64,000 nucleotides of DNA from Streptantibioticus parmotrematis (GTDB lineage Bacteria > Actinomycetota > Actinomycetes > Streptomycetales > Streptomycetaceae). Of this stretch, positions 35,787-43,248 are shown piece after piece. A model generated the notes under the pieces. The model made no database searches. It worked only from the letters and a program-made list of their open reading frames with translations, and was not told the origin of the DNA. A program made the position numbers and the translations under genes. Numbering within the stretch: the first letter of the stretch is position 1; every line of letters begins with the position of its first letter. Location: assembly GCF_019890615.1 (NCBI RefSeq), contig NZ_JAINVZ010000025.1, positions 36,207 to 100,206 on the forward strand, in the 5' to 3' direction.

Positions 35787-37625
35787 TCAACCGTTCATCG
35801 TGGTCTTCGCGGTTTCCCCGGACTCTGACCGCCACCGGCCCCTGGAGACCTGGATGACGCGCCCGGCTGCGGCGTGCTCCTGCAACCGCCGGTAGACCCA
35901 CGTGCGGCCCATGCCGGAGACCCGCATGAGGTCGGCGACGGAGTGGCCTTGTGGCGGGGCGGCGTCGAGTGCGCGGAGGAGTACTGACTCCGGGCCGCCC
36001 TCGGGCTCCGACTCCTCTTCCTGCAAGACGAGTTCGGCGTCGATCACTTCGTCGTCCTCGTCAGATGCTTCGCACGTACGGGTGGCCGACTGCGACAGGG
36101 CGTCGAGTCGCGGTCGGGTCGGCCCGTACCGAGCGGCCGTCGCGCTCACCTCGGCGTCCGTCACGAGGTACGCGCGAGCGCGTTGCGGTTCGTCGGCACC
36201 GGGCGCGGAGAGCAGGAACTTGCCGGGCGCGTCGAGCGTGTGAGCGGTCCAGCCAGCGGCCAACATGCCCTGCCCGAGGACGAGATCGACGTCTCGCCGC
36301 TCACGCACCCGCAGGCACACGCGTACGTCCATCTGCGACCGGACCGCCTTGCGACCCATGGCCTGCTGCGTAGGCCGTTGCGTCGCGGCGAGTAAGGTCA
36401 CGGCGACAGCCCGCCCGCGGCGGGCGATCGAGTCGGCGTGGCCGAGAGCTTCCTCCGCCTCCTCAGCCAGTTCCGCGTACTCGTCAACGACGATCACTAG
36501 AGCGGGCGCTGTAACGGTCGGTTCCCAGACACGTAGTCCACGCCGGCTCAGGGCGCCCGCGCGGCTCTCCAACACCCTTGTGCCGTCCCGCAGCAGGACC
36601 GTGGCCTCCTGCGGCGTCGTGGCCAGTCTGTCGAGACAGGGTGCCCACGGCTGGAGTTCCATGCCGCCCTTGAGGTCGATGCCCCAGAGGACGACGTCGG
36701 GGCAGGCAGCGAGATCGGCGAGGATGACATTCAGGACTCCACTCTTGCCGGAACCGGCGATACCGCCGATCAACGCGTGACGACGCAGCAACGAGACGAG
36801 GGCAGGGGAGGCGTCTTCGTGGACGCCCAGTTCGATGGGTTCGTGCACGGACGAGACGGAGGGGCCCGTCCACGGGATCGGCTTCGCGTGGGGGTCGCGG
36901 TCGAGAACGCGCAGGGTGAAGTGGTCGGCCCGCGCCTCGTCCGGAGCCACCCGCACCGCGCCGGGGCGCGTACCGAGGCCGGACTCGATCGCCGGGACGC
37001 GGTTGAGCGCGTCAGCCGCCGTCTGGCCGCCGCGCAGTCCCACCCGCGCCCGCCACCCCCAGGCGTCCACCACCGCGGAGACGATCCGGGAGCCCACGAG
37101 ACCGATGGCCTCAGCGTTGTCCGGCCAAGCTCGGATGGTGCGTTCGACGGACACTCGTGCCCTACGGCGCCGGTGCGTCCACCACGGCACCCCGGCGGTC
37201 GGAGTACCGAGGAGCAGCAGCCACGGCAGCGGCGACCAGCTCACGCCGACCGCCGTGGCCAGCGTGAGCCAGATCCCTGCCGCGCATGCCGTCAGGGACG
37301 CGTAGAGCCGTTCCTCGAAGCGATCCAGACGCCGCAGCAACCAGCCCTTCACCAGCGCCACGGACAACGTGACCGTGACGAGGCCGATCCACGGCCAAGC
37401 CCCGGGGTGGGTCGCGTGCAGCACGATGCCGGCGGCGCCCAGCGAGGACCCGAACGCGATCGGCGCCAGTTCCGACCGATACCGGAACAGCCAGCGTGCG
37501 AGTGCTTCCACGAACGCCCCACCGCGCCGGTCGTTGAGCACGAGCATGAGCGGCGGGACGTCCTGCTTCCTGAATTGCTTCCGGGCGCGCCGTGCGTACC
37601 GTTGGGAATTTCGCCGCAAAGACAT
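35787..37625 (-). CDS. FtsK/SpoIIIE-like DNA translocase (TraB/TraSA type)
   Basis: The 612-residue protein has two pairs of N-terminal hydrophobic helices (about residues 50-140), a RecA-like motor with Walker A IGGIAGSGKSG and Walker B LVIVVDEYAEL, and a C-terminal winged helix (SVADLMRVSGMGRTWVYRRLQEH) like the gamma domain that reads DNA signals in FtsK and TraB. In AICEs this single protein transfers double-stranded DNA between mycelia. The ATG at 37625 follows GGAAGGAGGA; a start four codons earlier lacks this. It lies downstream of two small membrane-protein genes. Confidence 0.93.
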   Translation of the reverse strand: MSLRRNSQRYARRARKQFRKQDVPPLMLVLNDRRGGAFVEALARWLFRYRSELAPIAFGSSLGAAGIVLHATHPGAWPWIGLVTVTLSVALVKGWLLRRLDRFEERLYASLTACAAGIWLTLATAVGVSWSPLPWLLLLGTPTAGVPWWTHRRRRARVSVERTIRAWPDNAEAIGLVGSRIVSAVVDAWGWRARVGLRGGQTAADALNRVPAIESGLGTRPGAVRVAPDEARADHFTLRVLDRDPHAKPIPWTGPSVSSVHEPIELGVHEDASPALVSLLRRHALIGGIAGSGKSGVLNVILADLAACPDVVLWGIDLKGGMELQPWAPCLDRLATTPQEATVLLRDGTRVLESRAGALSRRGLRVWEPTVTAPALVIVVDEYAELAEEAEEALGHADSIARRGRAVAVTLLAATQRPTQQAMGRKAVRSQMDVRVCLRVRERRDVDLVLGQGMLAAGWTAHTLDAPGKFLLSAPGADEPQRARAYLVTDAEVSATAARYGPTRPRLDALSQSATRTCEASDEDDEVIDAELVLQEEESEPEGGPESVLLRALDAAPPQGHSVADLMRVSGMGRTWVYRRLQEHAAAGRVIQVSRGRWRSESGETAKTTMNG

Positions 37626-37649
37626 TCCTCCTTCCACAGGTTGGGGATT

Positions 37650-37844
37650 TCACGGGTGGATTCCTCCCAGGAACCGCGCGCCTGCCCGGACCGTGGCGCC
37701 GACGTACGGCGCGAGGGAACTCGACGCGAGCAGGAATCCGAAGAGGGTGCACAGCACCACGTGTGAGACAGCGATCCGGCCGTACCGCCAGAGCGCGAAG
37801 ATCGCGGCTCCGAGCAGGACGAGCGCGGAGAGCGAGAGAACCAC
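37650..37844 (-). CDS. Small two-helix membrane protein (Spd-like)
   Basis: The 64-residue protein has two hydrophobic segments (LSALVLLGAAIFALWRYG and HVVLCTLFGFLLASSS) separated by a short basic turn. Genes of this kind sit directly upstream of tra in AICEs and Streptomyces plasmids and are often involved in intramycelial plasmid spreading (Spd). The GTG start follows GGGAGG. The role is inferred from position. Confidence 0.7.
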   Translation of the reverse strand: MVLSLSALVLLGAAIFALWRYGRIAVSHVVLCTLFGFLLASSSLAPYVGATVRAGARFLGGIHP

Positions 37845-37865
37845 GAGACCTCCCTTCCGGCCCCA

Positions 37866-38150
37866 TCAGGCGAGCAGCACGAGGGCCAGGACGGCAGAGA
37901 CAGCGACGGCGAACGTGAACCGCTGGGGTGAGGACGTCGCCCACAGCACGAAGAGCGCGAGGCCGCGCACCGGCAGGGCGGAAACCCGGAAGGCGACGGG
38001 GACGGCTTCGCCGGTCGCCGACCACGCGCGGGTGAAGTGCGCGGCAGGCCGGACGGAGACGCCACTGATCTCGACGGCGGTCGGCGCCTGCCTCCGCAGG
38101 TGACGCCTTCCGTCCTTCACCCGCACCAGTTCGGTCGTGTGCGGAGTCAC
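37866..38150 (-). CDS. Small Spd-like membrane protein
   Basis: The 94-residue protein has a basic N-terminal half (LVRVKDGRRHLRRQ) and two C-terminal hydrophobic helices (LPVRGLALFVLWATSS and AVAVSAVLALVLLA). It probably belongs to the spreading or transfer apparatus. The GTG start overlaps the stop of the upstream zinc-ribbon gene (GTGA). A second copy with a diverged C-terminus is at 43249-43533. Confidence 0.7.
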   Translation of the reverse strand: MTPHTTELVRVKDGRRHLRRQAPTAVEISGVSVRPAAHFTRAWSATGEAVPVAFRVSALPVRGLALFVLWATSSPQRFTFAVAVSAVLALVLLA

Positions 38151-38359
38151 GATGCGTTCACCACCTCGGAGACGAAGAAGCTGGACTGGTTGAAGGCGCG
38201 CCACTGGTCGCGGCGCTTGCCGTTCAGGCGGCGCAGCCACCGCAGCCGTCCACGGCACTTGCGGCAGAGGTCGCCCCGGCCGTCGATCAGCGCGCCGCAC
38301 GGGCAGGTGCGTGGTGCCTCGGGGTTGGCGTTGGGCTGAGTCCTCTCTGTGCGTGGCAT
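38147..38359 (-). CDS. Small zinc-ribbon protein of the transfer operon
   Basis: The 70-residue protein has CPCGALIDGRGDLCRKC, a four-cysteine knuckle, followed by a basic helix (RGRLRWLRRLNGKRRDQW). It likely binds zinc and perhaps DNA. GAGGAGG lies five bases before the ATG. It is the first gene of the leftward transfer operon, so the palindrome at 38408-38432 is probably its operator. Confidence 0.7.
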   Translation of the reverse strand: MPRTERTQPNANPEAPRTCPCGALIDGRGDLCRKCRGRLRWLRRLNGKRRDQWRAFNQSSFFVSEVVNAS

Positions 38360-38407
38360 CGGACCTCCTCTCTCGGCGGTCCGGGTGAGCTGATCTCTCG
38401 ACTCCGA

Positions 38408-38432
38408 CTTGCACATGTACAGCATGTGCAAG
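38408..38432. promoter_or_regulatory. 25-bp palindrome, likely operator of the transfer operon
   Basis: CTTGCACATG and CATGTGCAAG are exact complements separated by TACAG. It lies 49 bp upstream of the first gene of the leftward transfer operon and in the divergent region with the DUF5919 regulator. A half-site (TGTGCAAG) recurs at 38571-38578. The GntR-type regulator of the element is a reasonable candidate ligand. Confidence 0.7.
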
Positions 38433-38576
38433 TTTCAGCGTCGCTTCACGACGAACGGAGGTCAAGGGGGCTTTCACGAACCGCAGTTGACGGTGGATCT
38501 GTGCGGACATTCCCGCACGACAACGAGCATCCGATGAGAGGATGGGACGCGATCACCACATGACTGGACGTGTGCA

Positions 38577-38603
38577 AGACGTCTCCATGGGCGGGGACGT
38601 CCC
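38577..38603. promoter_or_regulatory. GACGTC operator pair before the DUF5919 gene
   Basis: AGACGTCT (38577-38584) and GGGACGTCCC (38594-38603), both perfect palindromes, lie 17 bp centre to centre just before the start at 38626. The same core recurs before the HATPase gene. Confidence 0.55.
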
Positions 38604-38625
38604 TGGAGAACCCAGGTGGGGGCAG

Positions 38626-39366
38626 ATGCCGAACGAGAGACTGCGAGCGGCCCTGTTAGAGAGGGGCGTGACGCCGACCGCCCTGGCCAGCGCGGTGGAC
38701 GTGGACCCGAAGTCGGTCGAGCGCTGGATCAGCGGACGTATGCCGTACCGCAAGCACCGGTACGCCGTGGCGACCTTCCTGAGCGTCGAGGAGGGTTATC
38801 TCTGGCCCGACGCCCTGCCGCGTCAACAAGTGGCCAGTGCCTCGGAGAGTGAAATCCTCAATGTCTATCCGCACCGCTGGGCGGTGCCCAGGGACGCCTG
38901 GGGACGTCTCTTCGAGACGGCGGGGCACGAGATCGGCGTGCTGGTCTACAGCGGGCTGTTCCTCGCGGAGGACGCCGGCGTTCTGCGCACCTTCGCCGAC
39001 AAGGCCGAGACGGGTGTCCGCGTGCGCGTCCTGCTCGGCGATCCGGACAGCGCCCACGTGGCGAACCGCGGTGCCGACGAGGGCATTGACGACGCGATGG
39101 CGGCGAAGATCAGGAACGTGATGGTGCTGTACGACCGGGCGTTGGGCGGTGCCGATGGCGTCGAACTCCGCCTGCACGACACGGTGCTCTACAACTCCGT
39201 CTACCGCGCCGACGATCAGCTCCTCGTCAACACCCATGTGCACGGCTTCGGCGCCTCCCACGCCCCCGTATTGCACCTCAAGCGCATCCCGGGCGGGGAG
39301 ATGGTGAACACCTACGTCGAGAGCTTCGACCGCATCTGGGCACAGGCGAAGCCCGTGCACCCGTGA
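38626..39366 (+). CDS. HTH-DUF5919 transcriptional regulator
   Basis: The 246-residue protein has an N-terminal helix-turn-helix domain (LRAALLERGVTPTALASAVDVDPKSVERWISG) and a C-terminal DUF5919 domain (about residues 75-246) predicted to be PLD-like. It is encoded divergently from the transfer operon, the position of the activator Pra in pSAM2-type elements, though I see no sequence relation to Pra. The ATG at 38626 follows GGTGGGGGC; starts further up would place two palindromic operators inside the gene. A copy without the HTH is at 43612. Confidence 0.82.
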   Translation: MPNERLRAALLERGVTPTALASAVDVDPKSVERWISGRMPYRKHRYAVATFLSVEEGYLWPDALPRQQVASASESEILNVYPHRWAVPRDAWGRLFETAGHEIGVLVYSGLFLAEDAGVLRTFADKAETGVRVRVLLGDPDSAHVANRGADEGIDDAMAAKIRNVMVLYDRALGGADGVELRLHDTVLYNSVYRADDQLLVNTHVHGFGASHAPVLHLKRIPGGEMVNTYVESFDRIWAQAKPVHP

Positions 39367-39387
39367 ACCACACTTCTTAGGACTCCT

Positions 39388-39864
39388 ATGGCATCGAGGA
39401 TCGACTACTTCGACGACCCCAGGGCACCGAAGGCCAACAGCCTGGTGCCGTCCGCCAACGTCGTGGTGCTCAACGAGCGCGACGAGATCCTGATGATCCG
39501 CCGCAGCGACAACGACAATTGGGCCGTGCCCGGCGGTGCGATGGACCTGGGCGAATCGCTGCCGGACACTGCCGTGCGCGAGTGCGAAGAGGAGACCGGC
39601 ATCCGCTGCGAAATCACCGGCCTGGTCGGTATCTACACCGACCCGCGCCACGTCATCCTCTACACGAGCGACGGCGAGTGCAGGCAGGAGTTCTCAGTCG
39701 TGTTCACGGCGCGAGCGGTCTCCGGCACGCCGACCCCGAGCAGTGAGTCCCGAGAGGTCGAGTGGGTTTCGGTTGAGCGGGCGGCGGGCTTGCAGATGGA
39801 CCGGTCGATGCGCAAGCGCCTCGATGACTACCTGGCAGGTCTGGACGCCCCGCACCTTGGCTGA
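39388..39864 (+). CDS. Nudix hydrolase
   Basis: The 158-residue protein has the Nudix box GGAMDLGESLPDTAVRECEEETGI, matching Gx5Ex7REUxEExGU. These enzymes hydrolyse nucleoside diphosphates linked to another group. Nudix genes are regular passengers beside the regulators of AICEs, where a role in signalling has been proposed. It starts 21 bp after the DUF5919 gene and meets the HD gene tail to tail. A copy lies at 44208-44684. Confidence 0.9.
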   Translation: MASRIDYFDDPRAPKANSLVPSANVVVLNERDEILMIRRSDNDNWAVPGGAMDLGESLPDTAVRECEEETGIRCEITGLVGIYTDPRHVILYTSDGECRQEFSVVFTARAVSGTPTPSSESREVEWVSVERAAGLQMDRSMRKRLDDYLAGLDAPHLG

Positions 39865-40425
39865 CTAGCGCTTCGCCGCCCGCGCGTGAGCCAGCCTCGC
39901 GGCGACCGCGTGCGAGGCGGACGTCAGGGTGGGCGCGGCGCGGGTGATCGACCGGGTGACCACGTGATCGGGCCCGTAGCGGGAGAGGATCTCCTTGATC
40001 CGTTCCTCAGTGGTGGTCTGTCCGCCGTGAGGCGTCGTGGTCATGTCGCAGTAGATCAGCGCTTGGACGAGTGCCTCGCCCTCGACAGTGAACTCCGACG
40101 CCAACTCCCTTTGCAGGGAACGCTCTTGCGCCTCGATCAGCGCGCACGAGTGGTGAGCGACGAGATCGCACAGGCGCCGATCGGCATGGATGGTGTCCCT
40201 CAAGTACCTTGCACCGTCGAGTGGATGGAACCCGGTGTCCGCAATCTGCGGCGCGTAACCGATGTCGTGGAGCCAGGCCGCGCACTGCACGAGTCCGGCG
40301 TCGTCGCCCAGGATCGGAGCGAGGCTTTCCGCTCGCGCGGCGACGCCTTGGGAGTGTGCCCAGCGGCGGGGGAGAGGTTCCTCGAGCAGCCGTCGAGCCA
40401 GTTCACGCGCCTCTGAGACGTCCAT
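39865..40425 (-). CDS. HD-domain phosphohydrolase
   Basis: The 186-residue protein has the metal ligands of the HD superfamily: RRWAHSQGVA (histidine), CAAWLHDIGYAP (HD pair) and VAHHSCA. The family hydrolyses phosphate esters of nucleotides or cyclic nucleotides. The stop is adjacent to that of the Nudix gene, so the two are convergent. The first codons overlap an AGACGTCC motif like the one before the DUF5919 and HATPase genes. A 5'-truncated copy lies at 44685. Confidence 0.85.
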   Translation of the reverse strand: MDVSEARELARRLLEEPLPRRWAHSQGVAARAESLAPILGDDAGLVQCAAWLHDIGYAPQIADTGFHPLDGARYLRDTIHADRRLCDLVAHHSCALIEAQERSLQRELASEFTVEGEALVQALIYCDMTTTPHGGQTTTEERIKEILSRYGPDHVVTRSITRAAPTLTSASHAVAARLAHARAAKR

Positions 40426-40434
40426 GCTTCGAGG

Positions 40435-40905
40435 CTAACGGCTACGCACGAACCAGCCCTTGCCTTGCACCGATTCGACAAGTCCAGCACCGGACAGGTC
40501 GGCCAGCGCCTGGCGGGCGGTTCCGCGGGACACGCCGTACTGCGTCGTCAACGCGGCTTCACTCGGCAACGCGGCACCTTCCGAGAGGTCCCCGCGCTCG
40601 ATCGCCGCACGCAGCTCGGCAGCTATCTCGCGGTAACGCGCGGGCTTGGGCTGCACGGGGGCGGTGCTGCGCTGCTCGGGTGGCCGGACCATCCGTCCGC
40701 GCCCCGGAAGCGACTCGATCAGTCCCTCCTGCTCAAGCTGTGCGAGCGCCCGCCGCAGGGTGTTCCTGACGACGCCGTACTCCTGGGCGAGCGCCACCTC
40801 GGACGGCAGGAGTTCGCCGGCGGACAGCGCACCCGTACGGATGCGCTCGCGCAGCGCGTTGGCGATCTGGGCGTACGCGCCCCAGGCCGTCGATCGTGGG
40901 CTCAC
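40435..40905 (-). CDS. GntR-family regulator with two winged-helix domains
   Basis: The 156-residue protein is made of two GntR DNA-binding domains in tandem: residues 9-66 (AYAQIANALRERIRTGALSAG ... GRGRMV) and 88-153 (RYREIAAELRAAIERGDLSEG ... GKGWFVRS). No ligand-binding domain is present. KorSA, the repressor of pSAM2 transfer, is a GntR protein at a similar place, so a repressor role is likely. The GTG at 40905 follows GAGGA. Confidence 0.85.
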   Translation of the reverse strand: MSPRSTAWGAYAQIANALRERIRTGALSAGELLPSEVALAQEYGVVRNTLRRALAQLEQEGLIESLPGRGRMVRPPEQRSTAPVQPKPARYREIAAELRAAIERGDLSEGAALPSEAALTTQYGVSRGTARQALADLSGAGLVESVQGKGWFVRSR

Positions 40906-40954
40906 GCTGTCCTCTTCGGTCGTCCGAGCCGCGTGCGCGGCCGAGGTGAAGCCA

Positions 40955-41358
40955 TCATGCCGAACCATTTCGTCGCGGGGCGCGTGCCCCGGTGAACCGA
41001 TCGACGCAGGTGGGTAGTTCACGACCGAGGCGGTGAGCGAAGGGCAGGAAGGCGACAGGGCGAACGGTCCACGTAACGCGGGTCTGTCCGTGGTAGATCG
41101 ACAGTTCGAAGTCCCGCCGGTCGAGCAGATCGTCGACGGCCGGGCGCGTGCCACCGTCCAGCCAGGCGAGGGCGGCGCGCAGCTCGTCGGAGGCGAGGGC
41201 GGAGACCAGCGTCCGCAGGGTGACGCGCACCACCGGATCGCTTGCTCGGGAGCGTAGGCGTCGATGGAAGCAACGTTCCGCATTTGGGTGTCCGTCACGT
41301 TGGCGCGGACGGTGCACTCGCACCAGTAGCCAGGGAGAGTGCCGGGGGAGTCGCCCAT
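40955..41358 (-). pseudogene. AICE-associated hypothetical gene with a -1 frameshift
   Basis: One frame encodes MGDSPGTLPGYWCECTVRANVTDTQ ... EQAIRW and then becomes nonsense; the other frame continues VRVTLRTLVSALASDELRAALAWLDGG ... to the stop at 40955. The join is at CGGTGGTGCGC near 41,229, where one extra G would restore a single protein of about 135 residues. The gene overlaps the HATPase gene upstream (TGATG), a common pair in such elements. It could be a real mutation, a sequencing error or, less likely, two genes. No function is known. Confidence 0.6.
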
Positions 41359-41822
41359 CACGACCGCTCACCAGAGGTCGAGCGTGCGCCCGCGTCGATC
41401 TCGCACCAGACACACTTGTCGGTGTTGGTACGAAAGCACCCCCAACGCGTCGTGAGCGCCGCGACGATGTGCAGGCCGCGCCCGGATTCGTCGTTGGGAG
41501 AGGTAGCGGTTCGAGGCGCAGGAAGCGCCGGTTCGTCGTCGTGTACTTCGAGCCGAACGGTCGTCCCGCACGTCAGCAGGCGCAGGTGGATGGACGCGGA
41601 GAACGGCCCCGTGCGGTGAACGACGGAGTTCGTCACGAGTTCGGAGACGACAGGAACGAGGCTCGCTGCGACCTCTCCGCGTTCGCCGGCCGACAGCGCG
41701 ACCTTGGTGAACTCCCGCGCGAGCCGCGCGGACGAGGGATCGCTCCGCAGCACGAGCGAGCCGAGGAGTTCAGTGGTACGGGGGAACCCGGAGAAGGGCG
41801 CCCTACTGGTCAGAGTGCTCAC
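41358..41822 (-). CDS. Anti-sigma-type ATP-binding protein (HATPase_c_2)
   Basis: The 154-residue protein has the GHKL motifs of RsbW/SpoIIAB-like kinases: LVPVVSELVTNSVVHR (N box) and DESGRGLHIVAALTTRWG (G boxes), with no other domain. Streptomycetes have dozens of these, and the partner is unknown. The GTG at 41822 has GGGGGTG upstream. Three GACGTC-containing sites lie 90-130 bp upstream. Confidence 0.85.
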   Translation of the reverse strand: MSTLTSRAPFSGFPRTTELLGSLVLRSDPSSARLAREFTKVALSAGERGEVAASLVPVVSELVTNSVVHRTGPFSASIHLRLLTCGTTVRLEVHDDEPALPAPRTATSPNDESGRGLHIVAALTTRWGCFRTNTDKCVWCEIDAGARSTSGERS

Positions 41823-41911
41823 GGGACACCCCCGGGAAGCGGCTAGCGCCGTAGATGCTCTGCATACCAAGGAGCGTTGCGTGAGCGTCCGGCCATCTGA
41901 ACCACGTCTTA

Positions 41912-41950
41912 GGGACGTCTCGGGACGTCTAGCACCTCTAAAGACGTCCC
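41912..41950. promoter_or_regulatory. GACGTC operator cluster before the HATPase gene
   Basis: GGGACGTCT occurs at 41912-41920 and 41922-41930 (one helical turn apart) and its complement AGACGTCCC at 41942-41950. The same core is found before the DUF5919 regulator, so one regulator of the element probably controls both. Confidence 0.55.
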
Positions 41951-41995
41951 ACGAGCGGTTTCCTATTGCCTTACGCGGCGCCGGAATCTATCTCG

Positions 41996-42862
41996 TCAGC
42001 GCACGATAAGCACCCTTGTCGTTGGCTCTCTACTATCTTGCGAAAGGTCGTTTGCGAGCCCTTCGGGGTTGCTTAGTTGTCTAGTCGGGTCGTAGACAAG
42101 GGCGAAGATCGCTCTACAGTCCGGATGTTTTGGATAGCGCCCCCAATCTACAAGGAGTTCGTCCCCCAGAGTCTTGTCTGTCATGGACTTCCGGGTCATC
42201 TTGGTCTCGACTACGATCCCGCTGTCGCGAATCAAGTAGTCCACCCTGCTGCGCGCACCAGAGTGCTGGGGGGTGAAGTCTTCTGGGCGAACATCCCTGT
42301 ATAGGAATCGAAGCAGGGCGAGTACAATCACCTGCAAGTCTGATTCTCTCGCGATCCTGGGTCCGATGACGTTCGAATTTTTCGATGCGTTGAGGACGTC
42401 AAGGTACCTTGGCAATCGAGAAAATAGCGAGGCGAGCTGCTCCAACTCGGCGGCTAGATCACCTGAGTAGAAGATAGAGCCGAGTAGAATCTCTTTCTAT
42501 TCGGCAAAACTTTGTGCAAAGGTTGTCTCGTACGGATGAGACCACTCGGGGATGAAGGAGTTCGATTCGCTCGCGTTATAGAATTGATTCTTTTCGAGTG
42601 GGCTGGAGAGGAAAGCTTTAATTCGTTTAATGAAGTCGCCTCCTTCGTACATGTCGATGAATTTCGGCAGGTCTTCCGCGGGGACAACTCTCTTGGCTCG
42701 CGCGTACCAACTGTGGTACTTTTTTCTGTTCTCGAGCAGTGTCGAACTGGACGGTGTGGTTGGCGTCTGCCAAGTAGCAAGATCGCTGGAAATCTGCTCT
42801 GCTTCTTCGAGAAGTGACTCAATTTCTGTGCGTCGGCTCTCGGAATCTGCGGTAAGTTCCAT
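41996..42862 (-). pseudogene. DpnII/MboI-type restriction endonuclease-like gene interrupted by an amber codon
   Basis: Codons 1-121 encode a helical N-terminus (YHSWYARAKRVVP). A TAG at 42497-42499 interrupts it, and the same frame continues KEILLGSIFYSGDLAAELEQ and then a PD-(D/E)XK nuclease domain: SRVDYLIRDSGIVVETKMTR with catalytic Asp, Glu and Lys, and the family segment FALVYDPTRQLSNPEGLANDL. The domain matches the REase_DpnII-MboI family. A single C-to-T change (CAG to TAG) would explain the stop. No methyltransferase is nearby. The gene is clearly GC-poorer than its surroundings, a sign of transfer. GGAGA precedes the ATG. Confidence 0.8.
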
Positions 42863-42908
42863 TTGTGTTGTCTCCTTGAGGCGGCTTGGGGATGGTTTAT
42901 TGCTTCTT

Positions 42909-42923
42909 GAATCACTGATTCAT
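42909..42923. promoter_or_regulatory. 15-bp palindrome before the restriction-like gene
   Basis: TGAATCA and TGATTCA are exact complements around a single C. It lies 47 bp upstream of the ATG, where it would overlap the promoter, and is a probable operator. The cognate regulator is not identified. Confidence 0.5.
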
Positions 42924-43051
42924 GCAGCTGGGATGGTTAGGATCTCACGGGTAGGCGTGTTTGAACCCAAGAATTCCCTGATCCTCAGTCGGTGGGGTCC
43001 GCTGCCAGTTGCAAGATCAGTAGCAGTACGCCCCTGTCCGCCAACGCCCGC

Positions 43052-43092
43052 CGGCGTCCGTACCCTGGGCTGACCAGCGTGGACGGACGCCG
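43052..43092. repeat. Inverted repeat at the right end of segment A
   Basis: CGGCGTCCGT (43052-43061) and ACGGACGCCG (43083-43092) are exact complements, 30 bp before the middle att core. It may be a terminator or an integrase arm-type site. Confidence 0.4.
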
Positions 43093-43121
43093 ACGGACCC
43101 CACCGGACTACGGTCGGCTTG

Positions 43122-43165
43122 CTCGTAATGCGTAGGTCAAGGGTTCGATTCCCTTAGGCGGCTCC
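43122..43165 (+). repeat. Middle att site (attR of segment A / attL of segment B)
   Basis: All 44 bases are identical to the 3' end of tRNA-Thr at 34019-34062, but the 5' half of the tRNA is absent. It marks the junction between the two tandem segments. Confidence 0.93.
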
Positions 43166-43235
43166 ACAGAGGCCCAGGTCATCGATTTTCGCATCGGGGA
43201 TCTGGGCCTTTCTCGTCGTGGCAAACGGGTGCTGG
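43154..43235 (-). pseudogene. 3' remnant of a second integrase
   Basis: The minus strand reads KAQIPDAKIDDLGLCGAA and stops within the att core. Segment A int ends KAQISDDNVVDLGFYRSRL at the same place relative to its att site, so this is the homologous end of a diverged integrase whose body has been deleted. Confidence 0.65.
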
Positions 43236-43248
43236 CGGGGTCATCCAC

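Larger units (their letters stand above)
34019..43165. mobile_element. Segment A: actinomycete integrative and conjugative element (AICE)
   Basis: The element is bounded by two identical 44-bp att cores. It carries int, xis, an FtsK/TraB-like translocase, small Spd-like membrane proteins, a regulator set (HTH-DUF5919, double GntR, Nudix, HD) and a restriction-like cargo gene. This is the pSAM2-type layout, in which a single FtsK-like protein moves double-stranded DNA between hyphae. The usual replication initiator is absent, which may limit its activity. The right 1.2 kb is distinctly AT-richer than the rest. Confidence 0.88.
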
